DNA from: Candidatus Hydrogenedens sp.
GTDB lineage: Bacteria > Hydrogenedentota > Hydrogenedentia > Hydrogenedentales > JAEUWI01
Direction of reading: 5' to 3'
NCBI GenBank assembly: GCA_016125095.1
Contig: WGMK01000022.1
Coordinates: forward strand, 1-37,896
Length of the DNA: 37,896 nucleotides
Both the position numbers and the translations under genes were made by a program. Positions within the stretch are counted from its first letter, which is position 1. The number at the start of each line of letters is the position of its first letter. A model generated the notes under the pieces. It did no database searches. It was not told where the DNA came from and saw only the letters and a list, made by a program, of their open reading frames with translations. Below are positions 7,748-14,729 of this stretch, piece by piece.

Positions 7748-7969
7748 ATGAGCGATAAACTGCCCCCCGACCTTCTGCAACACATTCTCGGGGATCCCGA
7801 CAATGTTCCGGTCACCGATGAGGTGAAGTTCAACACGGGCCCCATCGGCGGCGACCCGAGCGGCCTCGGCTGCTTGGCTACGATTCTGGCGGTCTTCGGC
7901 CTCGGGACCCTTGGATACTTCACTGGAATCTTCGAAGCGATCTTCAGTTTCTTCGGCTCCCTGTTCTAG
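7748..7969 (+). CDS. Small hypothetical membrane protein
   Basis: This 73-residue product is not recognised. Residues 1-40 are polar and acidic (SDKLPPDLLQHILGDPDN...), while residues 43-73 are hydrophobic and rich in Gly and Phe (LATILAVFGLGTLGYFTGIF, then EAIFSFFGSLF), forming one or two membrane-inserting segments at the very C-terminus. The ATG has a good TAGGAG ribosome site about 8 nt upstream. It stands alone, 52 bp after the tRNA-like gene, and is followed by a long hairpin that could end its transcript. A tail-anchored peptide is possible; no function can be assigned. Confidence 0.65.
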   Translation: MSDKLPPDLLQHILGDPDNVPVTDEVKFNTGPIGGDPSGLGCLATILAVFGLGTLGYFTGIFEAIFSFFGSLF

Positions 7970-7994
7970 GGGGTCTATCGGGGCGTAGCCCCTT

Positions 7995-8056
7995 CCGGTC
8001 AGCACAGCAGATTCCGCCGTGGGCGGGTTTTCGGACCCGCCCACGCTGCGGACCGG
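7995..8056. terminator. Long nested hairpin after the small membrane gene
   Basis: An 11-bp perfect inner stem CGTGGGCGGGT (8018-8028) / ACCCGCCCACG (8035-8045) with a 6-nt loop is nested in an outer CCGGTC (7995-8000) / GACCGG (8051-8056). On the + strand it is followed by ACTGTCTCTTATTT, only moderately U-rich. It is a plausible terminator for 7748-7969 or a palindromic repeat. No gene is seen between it and comM. Confidence 0.5.
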
Positions 8057-8271
8057 ACTGTCTCTTATTTAGACTGGATCCCAAGAGCCGGGGAAGCAGC
8101 GGCCTGTCCGTCCGAAGAGTGACGCTCCCCGCGTTCGCGAGGACAGGTCCACGAGACCGCGCCACATCAGCGCAAAACCGTAGCATCAGCTTTCTGGCCT
8201 TGCTCCGCACTTTGACACCCCCATGCGCGATAGGGAAGAATCGCGGGCAGACGTAATTGCCTGGGGTGATC

Positions 8272-9804
8272 ATGCTGGCTCGTATTCAATCCTGCGCTGT
8301 ATTCGGTATCGACGCGTATCCGCTGAGCGTGGAGGTGGATGCGAATCCGGGCAAGAACAAGGTGATTGTGGTGGGGCTGCCGGATGCGGCGGTGAAGGAG
8401 AGCGCGGATCGGGTGACTTCGGCCATCCGGAATTCGGGCTATCGCGCGCCGCGGGGCTATGTGGTGGTGAATCTCGCGCCGGCGGATTTGCGTAAGGAGG
8501 GCAGCGCGCTGGACCTGCCGATTGCGGTGGGCATGCTGGCGGCCACAGACCAGACGGGCGGGCAGCTGTTGCAGCGCTATGCCTTGGTGGGCGAGTTGGC
8601 GCTGGATGGTTCGGTGCGGCCGGTTTCGGGGGCGCTGGCCATGGCCTTGGCCTGCCGCGATTCGGGGCTGGACGGTCTGCTGCTGCCGGTGGAGAACGCG
8701 GAAGAGGCGGGCGTGGTCGACGGCGTGGATGTGCTGCCCGTGCGGAGCCTGGACGAGGCGGCGCAGTTCTTGTCGGGCAAGCTGAACCTGACGCCGCACC
8801 GCACCCCCACCAATCAACTCTTCGAGGAAGCGCGATGCAGCGCGGCTGATTTCAGCGATGTGAAGGGCCAGGCGCATGTGAAACGCGCGCTCACGGTGGC
8901 GGCGGCGGGGGCGCACAATATTCTCATGGTGGGGCCGCCGGGCACGGGCAAGACCATGCTGGCATCGCGCATTCCGGGCATCCTGCCCGACCTCACGTTC
9001 GACGAGGCACTGGACACGACGCGCGTCTACAGCGTGGCGCGGCAGCTTCGGGGCAACACCTCGCTCATAACGCAGCGGCCGTTCCGGAGTCCGCACCACA
9101 CCTCGTCCACGGTGTCCATCGCGGGCGGCGGCATGGGCACGATGCCGCATCCGGGCGAGATTAGCTTGGCGCACAATGGCGTGCTGTTTCTCGACGAGAT
9201 GCCCGAGTTCAGCCGCGCCTCGCTCGAGGTGCTGCGGCAGCCGCTGGAGGAGGGACTGGTCCACATCCGGCGCGCGAATTATTCGGTCACGTATCCGAGC
9301 CGGTTCATGCTGGTCGTGGCGATGAACCCTTGCCCCTGCGGCATGTATGGCGATCCGAACCGCCCCTGCCGCTGTTCTCGTGGCGAGATTCAGCGGTACC
9401 TCAGCCGGCTGTCGGGGCCGCTCTTGGACCGCATCGACATCCAGATCGACGTGCCGCCGCCGAGCTTCGACGACCTCCACCGCGGCGCGACGATGGGCCC
9501 GAGCAGCGCGGAAGTGCGGAGCGTGGTGCAGGCCACGCGTGAGCGGCAGCGGGCGCGCTACGGCAACGGCAAGGTGAACGGGCATCTGGACAGCAAGACA
9601 TTGCGCAAGCACAGCGCCATGAGCGAGGCCGCATCCGCCATGATGGAGACGGCGCTCGAACGGTTGGGCCTGAGCGCCCGCGCCTACGACAAGGTGCTGC
9701 GCGTGGCGCGCACCATCGCGGATCTGGACGAGAGCGACCGCATCGAGGAGCCGCATCTCGCCGAAGCGGTACAATACCGCTCGCTCGACCGGCTGCGGGT
9801 GTAG
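8272..9804 (+). CDS. comM: YifB/ComM-family Mg-chelatase-like AAA+ ATPase
   Basis: A 510-residue member of the ComM (YifB) family, hexameric AAA+ helicases that drive branch migration when transformed DNA is integrated in naturally competent bacteria. The N-terminal ChlI-type domain starts MLARIQSCAVFGIDA, matching the family start, so ATG 8272 is preferred over the in-frame TTG at 8257. Walker A GPPGTGKTML lies near residue 221, Walker B VLFLDEMPEF near 303-312, a cysteine cluster NPCPCGMYGD...CRCS near 351-369, and the C-terminal helical segment AYDKVLRVARTIADLDE ends the protein. Length is normal. It is apparently monocistronic with the next gene 39 bp away. Whether this organism is transformable is not shown here. 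Confidence 0.93.
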   Translation: MLARIQSCAVFGIDAYPLSVEVDANPGKNKVIVVGLPDAAVKESADRVTSAIRNSGYRAPRGYVVVNLAPADLRKEGSALDLPIAVGMLAATDQTGGQLLQRYALVGELALDGSVRPVSGALAMALACRDSGLDGLLLPVENAEEAGVVDGVDVLPVRSLDEAAQFLSGKLNLTPHRTPTNQLFEEARCSAADFSDVKGQAHVKRALTVAAAGAHNILMVGPPGTGKTMLASRIPGILPDLTFDEALDTTRVYSVARQLRGNTSLITQRPFRSPHHTSSTVSIAGGGMGTMPHPGEISLAHNGVLFLDEMPEFSRASLEVLRQPLEEGLVHIRRANYSVTYPSRFMLVVAMNPCPCGMYGDPNRPCRCSRGEIQRYLSRLSGPLLDRIDIQIDVPPPSFDDLHRGATMGPSSAEVRSVVQATRERQRARYGNGKVNGHLDSKTLRKHSAMSEAASAMMETALERLGLSARAYDKVLRVARTIADLDESDRIEEPHLAEAVQYRSLDRLRV

Positions 9805-9843
9805 CCGGGACTAATCGCGCGCGGGCCGCTGTTCAGGCATTCC

Positions 9844-10236
9844 ATGGAAGACATCGCATTGAACGAAACCACCGGCGTAGTCATCGTCGATCACGGGTCG
9901 CGGCGCGCCGAGGCGAACGCGATGATCGAGTGCTTTGCCGCAGTGTTCCGGCGGACGACGGGCGCGTCGATTGTCGAGGGTGCGCACATGGAACTCGCCA
10001 AGCCGAGCATTGAGCAGGCCGTAGACCGGTGCGTGGCGCGCGGCGCGACGCGCGTGGTTGTGGCGCTGTTTTTTCTATCGCCCGGCCGGCACAGCCGAGA
10101 AGATATCCCCGAGCTGGCGCGTGCTGCGGCCGCGAAACATCCCGGGGTCACGGTGCAGGTTACCGAGCCGCTGGGTCCGGATGCGCGAATCGCGGAGGTG
10201 ATGTTCGACCGCGTGCGCGCGGCGCTGGAGTCATAG
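9844..10236 (+). CDS. cbiX: CbiX/SirB-family sirohydrochlorin chelatase, single domain
   Basis: A 130-residue class II chelatase. VIVDHGSRRAEAN near the N-terminus carries the metal-binding histidine of the family; FFLSPGRHSREDIPEL carries the second active-site region. Single-domain CbiX/SirB proteins insert Co2+ or Fe2+ into sirohydrochlorin for cobalamin or siroheme. The motif spacing and the AHMELAKPSIEQA segment resemble the SirB ferrochelatase type, as remembered from plant and bacterial homologues, so siroheme is plausible, but metal choice cannot be read from sequence. No other tetrapyrrole genes are nearby. The next gene is a converging TSUP transporter 18 bp away, which may or may not relate to sulfite and siroheme. 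Confidence 0.85.
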   Translation: MEDIALNETTGVVIVDHGSRRAEANAMIECFAAVFRRTTGASIVEGAHMELAKPSIEQAVDRCVARGATRVVVALFFLSPGRHSREDIPELARAAAAKHPGVTVQVTEPLGPDARIAEVMFDRVRAALES

Positions 10237-10254
10237 GGGGGCTGCCGATTTTGA

Positions 10255-10998
10255 CTACCGCACGACCAGCGCCACGCCCAGCACCAATACCAGAACGAGT
10301 ACTGCCTGACGGAAGGCGGCCGGGCTGAGGCGGCTGCTGGCGTGGTGCCCGAGATAGGCACCAACGATGAGGCCGGGCACACAGGCCAGCGCGGTGAAGA
10401 GCGTTGATTGCGTGACCAGTCCTGCGGAGGCGTAGGCGGCGACCGTGATGGTGTTCAGCACGAGGAAGAAGGCCTGGAGCACCCCCTTGAAGCGATCGCG
10501 CGGCCAGCGCCGGATGGCGGCGTATACCACAATGGGCGGGCCATTAACGGCGCAGGCGCCGCCGAAGAACCCGGCGATGAAACCTGCGACGATGCCCATC
10601 CAGGAGCGATGGAAGGGTTGATCGGGCGTGTCCGCCGGCCGAATGAGGGGCTCAATCACGAGAGCGTAAAGCGCGTATGCGATGAGCGAGACTCCGAGCA
10701 GGTGCTTCAGGAGGACCGGGTCGCCGTACTTGAGCAGCAAGAGACCGACGGCGAGGCCGGGAAGCGCGCTGAGAATAAGGCGGCGCGCCTCGGGCCAATC
10801 GACCGCCTTGCGGTGCAGGTAGAAGAGGCGGGCGTTGAGCACCATGCTCATGGAGGCCATGAGCGGCGCGGCCTGATGGATGCCCAGCAGCTGGCCGGCG
10901 ACGGGCATGAAAAGCAGCGCGAAACCGAAACCGGCCGCGCTCTGAACAAACGCCCCGGCCGAGGCCATGAGCAGAATGATCCCGAGATATGGAAGCAA
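10255..10998 (-). CDS. TSUP-family (TauE/SafE) membrane transporter
   Basis: A 247-residue polytopic membrane protein with the layout of the TauE/SafE sulfite/organosulfonate exporter family. Its first half has SAGAFVQSAAGFGFALLFMP, the second half the repeated motif IVAGFIAGFFGGACAVNGPP, and about eight hydrophobic segments are visible. The N-terminal GFGFAL and the mid-protein GxxGGxxxxxGPPIV elements are characteristic of the two internal repeats. The open frame begins at TTG 10998, preceded by an AGAGGG; an ATG ten codons later is an alternative. Substrate is unknown; family members move sulfite, sulfoacetate or related anions. It lies 66 bp downstream of cimA on the same strand. Confidence 0.88.
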   Translation of the reverse strand: MLPYLGIILLMASAGAFVQSAAGFGFALLFMPVAGQLLGIHQAAPLMASMSMVLNARLFYLHRKAVDWPEARRLILSALPGLAVGLLLLKYGDPVLLKHLLGVSLIAYALYALVIEPLIRPADTPDQPFHRSWMGIVAGFIAGFFGGACAVNGPPIVVYAAIRRWPRDRFKGVLQAFFLVLNTITVAAYASAGLVTQSTLFTALACVPGLIVGAYLGHHASSRLSPAAFRQAVLVLVLVLGVALVVR

Positions 10999-11064
10999 GG
11001 AATCCCTCTCGCATGCGAGACCGGCGCGCGCCCATGCGCCGGCGCAAGTGAATGGCGCCTCCGG

Positions 11065-12675
11065 CTAGGCCGTGGCGGCGGGTGCGGCCGTTTCGACGTG
11101 GCCGCGCGATTTGAGCAGCTTGTATTCGATGCTGTCGAGCAGCGCGAGGTACGAAGCCGTGATGATATTTTCAGATACGCCCACGGTGCTCCAAGGCGTC
11201 AGCGCGTCGCGCGATTCAATCAGCACGCGCGTCTTGGCCTTGGTGGCATTCTGCGTATCGACGATGCGGACCTTGTAGTCCTCGAGCTGCACGTCGCGCA
11301 GTTCCGGATACCGATCCTCGAGCGCCTTGCGCAGCGCGTTGTTCAGGGCGTCCACGGGGCCGTTGCCTTCGGCGGCGGTGTGGTGCAGCTCGCCGTTGGG
11401 GAACTGGATCTTGACGGTGGCCTCGGCCAGCGTATCGCCGTTTTCCCCGCGCCGCGAAACGCTCACGTGGTAGCCCTGCGTGGTGAAGAAGCTGCGGTAG
11501 TGGCCCTTGGCCTTGCGGATGATCAACTCGAGCGAGGCGTCGGCGCCCTCGAATTCGTAGCCGACATTCTCCAGGTCCTTCACGCTCTCCATGATCTGGC
11601 GCGTGGCGTCGTCGTTGCGGTCGAGCTCGATGCCCAGTTCGGCCGCTTTCTGGATGAGGCTGCTGCGTCCGGCCACCTCGCTCACTGCGATATGCGTCGT
11701 ATTGCCCACGAGCGTCGGATCCACGTGCTCGTAACTGGCCTTCTGCTTGCGCACGGCGTCGGCGTGCATGCCGCCCTTGTGCGTGAAGGCATCGCGGCCC
11801 ACGAAGGGCTGCGCGTCGTTGGGCACCATGTTGGCCAGTTCGGCCACGAGGCGCGATACCTGGGTCAATTGCCCAAGTTGTTGGGGCGAAAGAACTTCGT
11901 AGCCCATTTTGATCTGGAGATCGGGGATGACGGTACAGAGGTTGGCGTTGCCGGTGCGCTCGCCGTAGCCGTTGATGGTGCCCTGCACCTGGGTGGCGCC
12001 TTCGAGCACGGCAGCCAGGCTGTTCGCCACGGCGCAGCCGGCGTCGTTGTGCGTGTGGATGCCGATGCTGGCCTGCGGCAGCTTGGCGCGCACGGCCTTG
12101 GTGGCGGTGGCCACTTCGTGCGGCAGACGGCCGCCATTGGTCTCGCAGAGGATCAGGCACTCTGCACCCGCCTCGTGCGCGGTCTCGAGCACCGAAAGCG
12201 CGTAGGCGTGGTCTTCGTAGTAGCCGTCGAAGAAGTGCTCGGCATCGAGGAATACCCGCACCCCTTGACTGCGCAGATAGCGGACCGACTCATCTACAAT
12301 CTTAAGGTTTTCGTCGAGCGATACACCGAGGATTTCGGTGGCGTGGATCGGGCTGGACTTGGCGAAAATGGTGACGACTTCCGTGCGGGCGCTGAGCAGG
12401 GCCTTGATGTTCGCGTCGTCCTCCACGGCATTACGGGGATTGCGCGTGGAACCGAAGGCGGCCATCTTGGCGCTTTGCAGGTCCATATCGCGGGCGCGCT
12501 CGAACAGTTCCACGGCCTTCGGATTCGAGCCGGGCTGCCCGCCCTCAATGTACGCCACCCCGAACTGGTCCAGAATACGGACGACGCCCAGCTGGTCTTC
12601 CGCGCTGAACTTTACGCCGGGTCCCTGCGCGCCGTCGCGCAGCGTGGTGTCGTAGATTTCGATCCGCTGTGACAC
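11065..12675 (-). CDS. cimA: Citramalate synthase
   Basis: A 536-residue member of the alpha-isopropylmalate/homocitrate synthase family, best matched to CimA, which condenses pyruvate and acetyl-CoA to (R)-citramalate in the threonine-independent route to isoleucine. Visible are the N-terminal YDTTLRDGAQGPGVKFS with the metal-binding Asp and catalytic Arg, the HTHNDAGCAVANS metal-binding HxH near residue 205, GTINGYGERTGNANL, and a C-terminal LeuA-type regulatory domain (from ~385). I prefer GTG 12675, which has AGGAG 8 nt upstream, over the open-frame start at 12729. RDGAQG rather than RDGEQ, and the length, favour CimA over LeuA. Feedback by isoleucine through the C-terminal domain is usual in the family. 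Confidence 0.9.
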   Translation of the reverse strand: MSQRIEIYDTTLRDGAQGPGVKFSAEDQLGVVRILDQFGVAYIEGGQPGSNPKAVELFERARDMDLQSAKMAAFGSTRNPRNAVEDDANIKALLSARTEVVTIFAKSSPIHATEILGVSLDENLKIVDESVRYLRSQGVRVFLDAEHFFDGYYEDHAYALSVLETAHEAGAECLILCETNGGRLPHEVATATKAVRAKLPQASIGIHTHNDAGCAVANSLAAVLEGATQVQGTINGYGERTGNANLCTVIPDLQIKMGYEVLSPQQLGQLTQVSRLVAELANMVPNDAQPFVGRDAFTHKGGMHADAVRKQKASYEHVDPTLVGNTTHIAVSEVAGRSSLIQKAAELGIELDRNDDATRQIMESVKDLENVGYEFEGADASLELIIRKAKGHYRSFFTTQGYHVSVSRRGENGDTLAEATVKIQFPNGELHHTAAEGNGPVDALNNALRKALEDRYPELRDVQLEDYKVRIVDTQNATKAKTRVLIESRDALTPWSTVGVSENIITASYLALLDSIEYKLLKSRGHVETAAPAATA

Positions 12676-12817
12676 GTGTGCTTCTCCTGCTATCATGGTC
12701 CCTGCCGGTCGGGCCGGGTCCTCGCGCATATTCCCGTATGATAGCAGGTTGCGGCTTTCAATGGAAGTGGTTATCCGGCTTTGAGTTAGATGTTGTTACA
12801 ACCGCGAAATAAGAAAT

Positions 12818-13483
12818 ATGCGAATTGACCCACCATACCCTTCACCTACTTCGGAATCCATGCCGGAGGCATTGTGTGCGTCGCTTCGGGCCGCAGGGAT
12901 AACCCTGGACGAAGCGGCGGCCGAGCGATTGGGAGGCTATGTCGCTGCAGTGAAGGGCTGGAATCCCATAGGGTCGCTGGTCTCGGAGCCTGCACTTCAA
13001 CGGCTGTGGGAGGACCATGTGGCCGACTCGCTTGCGCTCCTGCCGGTAGTCGCTGATTCTGTTGATGCCGGGGCGGTATGGTGGGACCTTGGTTCCGGCG
13101 GGGGGTTCCCGGCGTTCCCCATCAAGTCGGTGCGTCCCGACCTGCCGCTGACCTGCTGGGAGCGATCCGAGAAGAAATCCGGGATTCTGCGGCAGATGGC
13201 TGCGGATTGTAGGCTCTGCGACGTGACGGTGCATGCGGAGCAGTTCAGTCATCGCCTGGCGCATCCGGAAGGCCGGCTGGTGATCACCGCGCGCGCCGTC
13301 GAGAAACCCGAGCGGCTGCATCCCTCCATCGCGCGCTTCATGCGGACGGGCGACGTGTTCCTTTGCCAGCACCTCGCGGCGCCGCAGGCATTCCCTGCGG
13401 GAGTGTTCCACGTGGAACACTGCCCGGACCCGGGTGGCGGGCTGCGGCGCGGGGTGCTGCACCGCGTCGAGCGGTGGGCATAA
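12818..13483 (+). CDS. rsmG: 16S rRNA (guanine527-N7)-methyltransferase RsmG (GidB)
   Basis: A 221-residue RsmG, which methylates G527 in the 530 loop of 16S rRNA using SAM. The SAM-binding motif WWDLGSGGGFPAFPIKSVRP lies near residues 87-106, preceded by LWEDHVADSLALLP, both typical of the family; RAVEKPERL further on matches the family TARAV segment. ATG 12818 has no clear ribosome site; ATG 12860 is a possible alternative start. The coding sequence near the C-terminus contains a perfect parS-type palindrome at 13404-13419, read as VFHVEH. parA/parB, often adjacent to rsmG, are not in the window. The stop codon overlaps the U-tract of the terminator for the converging prepilin-like gene. 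Confidence 0.92.
   Translation: MRIDPPYPSPTSESMPEALCASLRAAGITLDEAAAERLGGYVAAVKGWNPIGSLVSEPALQRLWEDHVADSLALLPVVADSVDAGAVWWDLGSGGGFPAFPIKSVRPDLPLTCWERSEKKSGILRQMAADCRLCDVTVHAEQFSHRLAHPEGRLVITARAVEKPERLHPSIARFMRTGDVFLCQHLAAPQAFPAGVFHVEHCPDPGGGLRRGVLHRVERWA
13404..13419. promoter_or_regulatory. parS-type centromere site 1, inside rsmG
   Basis: TGTTCCACGTGGAACA is a perfect 16-bp palindrome (18 bp including flanking G/C) fitting the chromosomal ParB-binding consensus TGTTNCACGTGNAACA. Its location in rsmG fits the known clustering of parS sites near gidB/rsmG and the replication origin. Confidence 0.85.
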
Positions 13484-13518
13484 AAAAACGCCGGATGTTC
13501 CACGTGGAACACCCGGCG
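13482..13518 (-). terminator. Intrinsic terminator of the prepilin-like gene, with parS as its upper stem
   Basis: On the minus strand CGCCGG (13518-13513) pairs with CCGGCG (13494-13489), enclosing the parS palindrome, whose halves continue the stem after one C-A mismatch. Seven Ts (13488-13482) follow. It ends 21 bp after the stop of the converging prepilin-like gene, and its U-tract overlaps the rsmG stop. Confidence 0.85.
13496..13511. promoter_or_regulatory. parS-type centromere site 2, inside the terminator hairpin
   Basis: A second exact copy of TGTTCCACGTGGAACA, 92 bp after the first (start to start). It forms the apical part of the terminator stem. Two identical 16-bp palindromes this close are very unlikely by chance and support ParB binding here. 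Confidence 0.85.
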
Positions 13519-13538
13519 CGAGAGGCCTGATAAGTTGT

Positions 13539-14471
13539 CTATTCGAAGAGGCTGTTGACCACGGCGTTGCTGGCGGTCGCCGGGAAAATCTCGCCCTGCT
13601 TCACGAAGGCGACATGACCGTCGAGGTACAGGGTGTTACAGCCACCGGGCACGTGGTTGTAACCCACGCCGCCCCCCACGTTCGAGCTGATCTTGTCCCA
13701 GGTGATGGGCAGTTCCGACTGCGCCCGCGCCGACGCGCCGGGGTTGTTGATGTCGGTAATCAGGAAGCGCTCGATGCCCTCGCGGAGCCGATAGATGACC
13801 GCACCGCCGCCGTTGCCGTCGGTCGTGAAATCGAGCGTGGTCTGGCTCAGCACGTCCTGAAAATCGATGTCTGCATCCAGTACGAAGTCGTCATTGGGGT
13901 CCATGTTCAGCGCAGGCGTTCCGATGACCACCGAGAGGCCGACCAGCTGTGACGGTCCCGGAAAAGGAATCTGGGTCGCCGGGTCGCCCTCATCCACGCG
14001 GTCGAGTGCATAGCCGAGGTAGTTATAGCTTTCATCCGCCTCGGTGACCACGCCGACATACTGGCAGGTGTTGCTGCCGTCGTCCTGCACCACCAGCAGG
14101 TCATTGTCGGTGCCGACGTCCGCGTCGCTCGGGCAGACCAGCACATTCAGGTCGGTCAGGTACTCCGGATAGAGCACGGTCATGTCGGCCATGAAGGCAC
14201 CCTTATCCTGAAGCGAATCCGGGTCGCATCCCGTGGCGTTCGCGGCGACGCCGAAGGCATGGTCGCCATCCACGCGCGGATAACGCTCGCCTCGGGATTC
14301 ATTCGAGTACATCTTGTAAATCAGGCCCAACTGCTTCAGGTTGTTCTGGCAGGAAGCGCGGCGGGCGGCTTCGCGGGCACGCGCCAAAGCGGGCAGCAGA
14401 ATGGCCGCCAGAATCCCAATGATGGCAATCACCACCAACAACTCAATCAACGTAAAACCACGGTTGCGCAT
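13539..14471 (-). CDS. Type II secretion/pilin-like protein with prepilin N-terminus (DUF1559-like)
   Basis: A 310-residue protein beginning MRNRGFTLIELLVVIAIIGI, a class III prepilin signal cleaved by PilD-type peptidase after the Gly, with the glutamate at +5 (F1 T2 L3 I4 E5), followed by LLPALARAREAARRASCQNNLKQLG. This extended helix and the C-terminal H(x9-12)DGHVAF-type segment (YNHVPGGCNTLYLDGHVAFVKQGE) are typical of the very abundant DUF1559/H-X9-DG pseudopilin-like proteins of Planctomycetes, Lentisphaerae and relatives. The ATG at 14471 has AAGGAG 6 nt upstream and starts right at the signal; the frame extends to 14498. It converges on rsmG. The function of these proteins, which are exported and membrane-anchored, is largely unknown. 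Confidence 0.88.
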   Translation of the reverse strand: MRNRGFTLIELLVVIAIIGILAAILLPALARAREAARRASCQNNLKQLGLIYKMYSNESRGERYPRVDGDHAFGVAANATGCDPDSLQDKGAFMADMTVLYPEYLTDLNVLVCPSDADVGTDNDLLVVQDDGSNTCQYVGVVTEADESYNYLGYALDRVDEGDPATQIPFPGPSQLVGLSVVIGTPALNMDPNDDFVLDADIDFQDVLSQTTLDFTTDGNGGGAVIYRLREGIERFLITDINNPGASARAQSELPITWDKISSNVGGGVGYNHVPGGCNTLYLDGHVAFVKQGEIFPATASNAVVNSLFE

Positions 14472-14646
14472 GCGTTTCTCCTTCATAGCCCAAGGCAAGC
14501 GTCGAGTCTAGCACAGGGATGACCGATACGCCAGCCCTGCAACTTATTCCTCAGACCGGCAAACGGTGCCTGCGGTTGCAACGGCGCCGCGCGGATGCCC
14601 TCGCGAAACGCCCCAGTTTAGCGGGGCATCCGGCATGCCGATACCT

Positions 14647-14662
14647 TGGTATGGCGATTGCT
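14647..14662 (+). promoter_or_regulatory. Possible sigma54 promoter of flgK
   Basis: TGGTATGGCGATTGCT fits TGGCACG-N4-TTGCW with GG and GC separated by the required 10 bp; two bases of the -24 element differ. The start would fall near 14673, about 57 bp before the GTG of flgK. Flagellar hook-associated genes are often sigma54- or sigma28-dependent. Needs experimental or comparative support. Confidence 0.35.
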
Positions 14663-14729
14663 GTTGCAGGGACGGCAAAGCATGTCTGCGCAGGGACGCG
14701 CAGCGGCGCCCAACGGAAAAGGAACGCGT

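Noticed and set aside
8057..8071. CTGTCTCTTAT resembles the first 11 bases of the Tn5 mosaic end used in sequencing libraries.
   Set aside because: The following bases (TTAGAC) do not match the remaining mosaic end, and the surrounding sequence continues normally, so it is chance, not an adapter or a Tn5 end.
8212..8242. A consensus TTGACA upstream of comM.
   Set aside because: No -10 hexamer lies at 16-18 bp; the candidates are spaced 13 or 19 bp and are weak.
12670..12680. GACACGTGTG near the cimA start, and CCACGTG at about 18684, as further parS sites.
   Set aside because: Only the central CACGTG matches; the outer TGTTN and NAACA arms are missing.
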